This document shows, piece by piece, positions 63,368 to 64,000 of a DNA stretch of 64,000 nucleotides. A program made the position numbers and the translations under genes. How positions within the stretch are numbered: the first letter of the stretch is position 1; the number at the start of each line of letters is the position of its first letter. The stretch comes from Methanoculleus horonobensis. GTDB lineage: Archaea > Halobacteriota > Methanomicrobia > Methanomicrobiales > Methanoculleaceae. The DNA lies in the NCBI RefSeq assembly GCF_001602375.1, contig NZ_BCNY01000015.1, positions 62,001 through 126,000 on the forward strand. Direction: 5' to 3'. Below the pieces are notes generated by a model, which saw only the letters and a program-made list of their open reading frames with translations, ran no database searches and was not told the origin of the DNA.

Positions 63368-64000
63368 TCATCCGACCGGCACTTCCTCCCCCATCGTGAG
63401 CCCCACGATCTCCCGGACCGCCTGCCCGAACGGTTCCCACGCTTCCGGCGGCACCCGGCACCGGCCGGCGGCGGCTATCCGGGCGGCCGCACCGCTCACC
63501 TCCCGCTCGAGTATCCGTCCCAGCGCCTGCCGGGTTCCGTTGTTCTCCGGAACGCACCGGAGAAGGAGCGCCTCCGACCCCGGCCGGGAGCCCCGGACCC
63601 CAGCACCGGCTGCGCTGAGATCCGCGATGTCGTCGGCGACCTGCATCGCCTTCCCGGCGGCGAGACCGAACTCGCCGAACGCGGTGACGACCGCACCCTC
63701 CTCCCCCGTCGCCATCGCCCCCCAGGCGGCCGCGAGCGAGAAGAGACACCCGGTCTTTCTGGCGACGATCGTATCGTAGAGTTCGGCCGGCGGGAGATCC
63801 GGCCCCCCGAGCATCTCCCAGGTCACGCCCCGGGCCATCTTCCGCTGGGCCGACGCGAGCATCGTTACGTATCCGGCACCGTACGGGGCAGCGAGCGAGT
63901 AGGGGAGGGCGAGGATGCCGACGGCGTCGAGAACCGCCCGTCCCTGCCCCCTGGTGAGGTGGAGGGACGGGGCTCCCCGCCGGGCGGTATCCCCGTCCAG
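63368..64000 (-). CDS. Polyprenyl diphosphate synthase-like protein, C-terminal part (cut by window edge)
   Basis: The last 210 residues of a leftward gene that continues beyond the right edge. The visible part begins within the first Asp-rich region (LDGDTARRGAPSLHLTRG, resembling DxxxxRRGxPxxH). It continues with ARKTGCLFSLAAAWGAM and the second Asp motif QVADDIAD, typical of trans-prenyltransferases. The second motif has D-D-I-A-D instead of D-D-I-L-D. It would add isopentenyl units for archaeal lipids or quinone-type tails. The first DDxxD is not visible, so activity is not certain. Confidence 0.83.
   Translation of the reverse strand: MDGDTARRGAPSLHLTRGQGRAVLDAVGILALPYSLAAPYGAGYVTMLASAQRKMARGVTWEMLGGPDLPPAELYDTIVARKTGCLFSLAAAWGAMATGEEGAVVTAFGEFGLAAGKAMQVADDIADLSAAGAGVRGSRPGSEALLLRCVPENNGTRQALGRILEREVSGAAARIAAAGRCRVPPEAWEPFGQAVREIVGLTMGEEVPVG

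Overview
The window looks like a chromosome segment of a hydrogenotrophic methanogen of the order Methanomicrobiales, most likely Methanoculleus or a close relative. This rests on a complete F420-reducing hydrogenase operon (frhADGB), CofD and MptA for coenzyme F420 and methanopterin synthesis, an archaeal DNA polymerase D large subunit, CDC48, RadB, RNA polymerase subunit L, aIF2 beta with a TRAM tail, archaeal TATA boxes, a high GC content and dense same-strand operons. The genus is an inference, not a measurement.

Layout. 1-3.9 kb is an accessory block: a HEPN/MNT pair with twin operators, a Fic enzyme with its own palindrome, and an AT-rich membrane-protein gene. It ends next to the 3' end of a tRNA-Leu(CAA) gene. 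4.1-8.0 kb is polC (DP2), split by a 165-residue mini-intein. 8.1-13.4 kb is a leftward series: DJ-1/PfpI protein, membrane-anchored HEAT protein, soluble HEAT protein, membrane histidine kinase, CheY-like receiver and stand-alone CheB. 13.6-18.4 kb holds a P2-type ATPase, an ArsB/NhaD-type permease and two tiny HEAT paralogs. 18.5-22.6 kb is nitrogen assimilation: glnA and a split glutamate synthase either side of a double NrpR-type operator. 22.6-26.7 kb is a four-gene operon (HD hydrolase, UbiX, UbiD, aconitase X) that fits the archaeal mevalonate branch. 26.9-33.6 kb has a beta-propeller surface protein, two tandem CofD paralogs, IscU, a TusA-like protein, a large HEAT protein and pyruvoyl arginine decarboxylase.

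33.7-50.5 kb is mainly housekeeping: aspS, metE core, a KaiC-like protein with a broken Walker A, an acyl-CoA ligase, GNAT, S41 protease, CDC48, LarC, RadB, DapF, a secreted protein, RpoL, a methyltransferase, aIF2 beta, flavodoxin and IlvC. 50.6-55.5 kb is mptA and the frhADGB operon, closed by a T9 run. Just after it comes a perfect 39-bp tandem array (nine full copies and one partial). 56.2-64 kb has a SpeD-like decarboxylase, a small C2H2 zinc-finger gene overlapping a LigD-type 3'-phosphoesterase, a HerA/FtsK-type ATPase, a second membrane histidine kinase, a DUF2124-like protein, a tautomerase and a polyprenyl synthase cut by the window edge.

Ties across the window: three proteins (membrane HEAT protein and both kinases) share a related N-terminal membrane domain; five genes encode HEAT-repeat proteins; isoprenoid genes appear at 22.6-25.5 kb and at the right edge; polyamine-type pyruvoyl enzymes appear at 33.1 and 56.2 kb. 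The best candidate for an undescribed system is the HEAT/HEAT/kinase/receiver/CheB series at 8.1-12.8 kb, which has no visible CheA, CheR or chemoreceptor.
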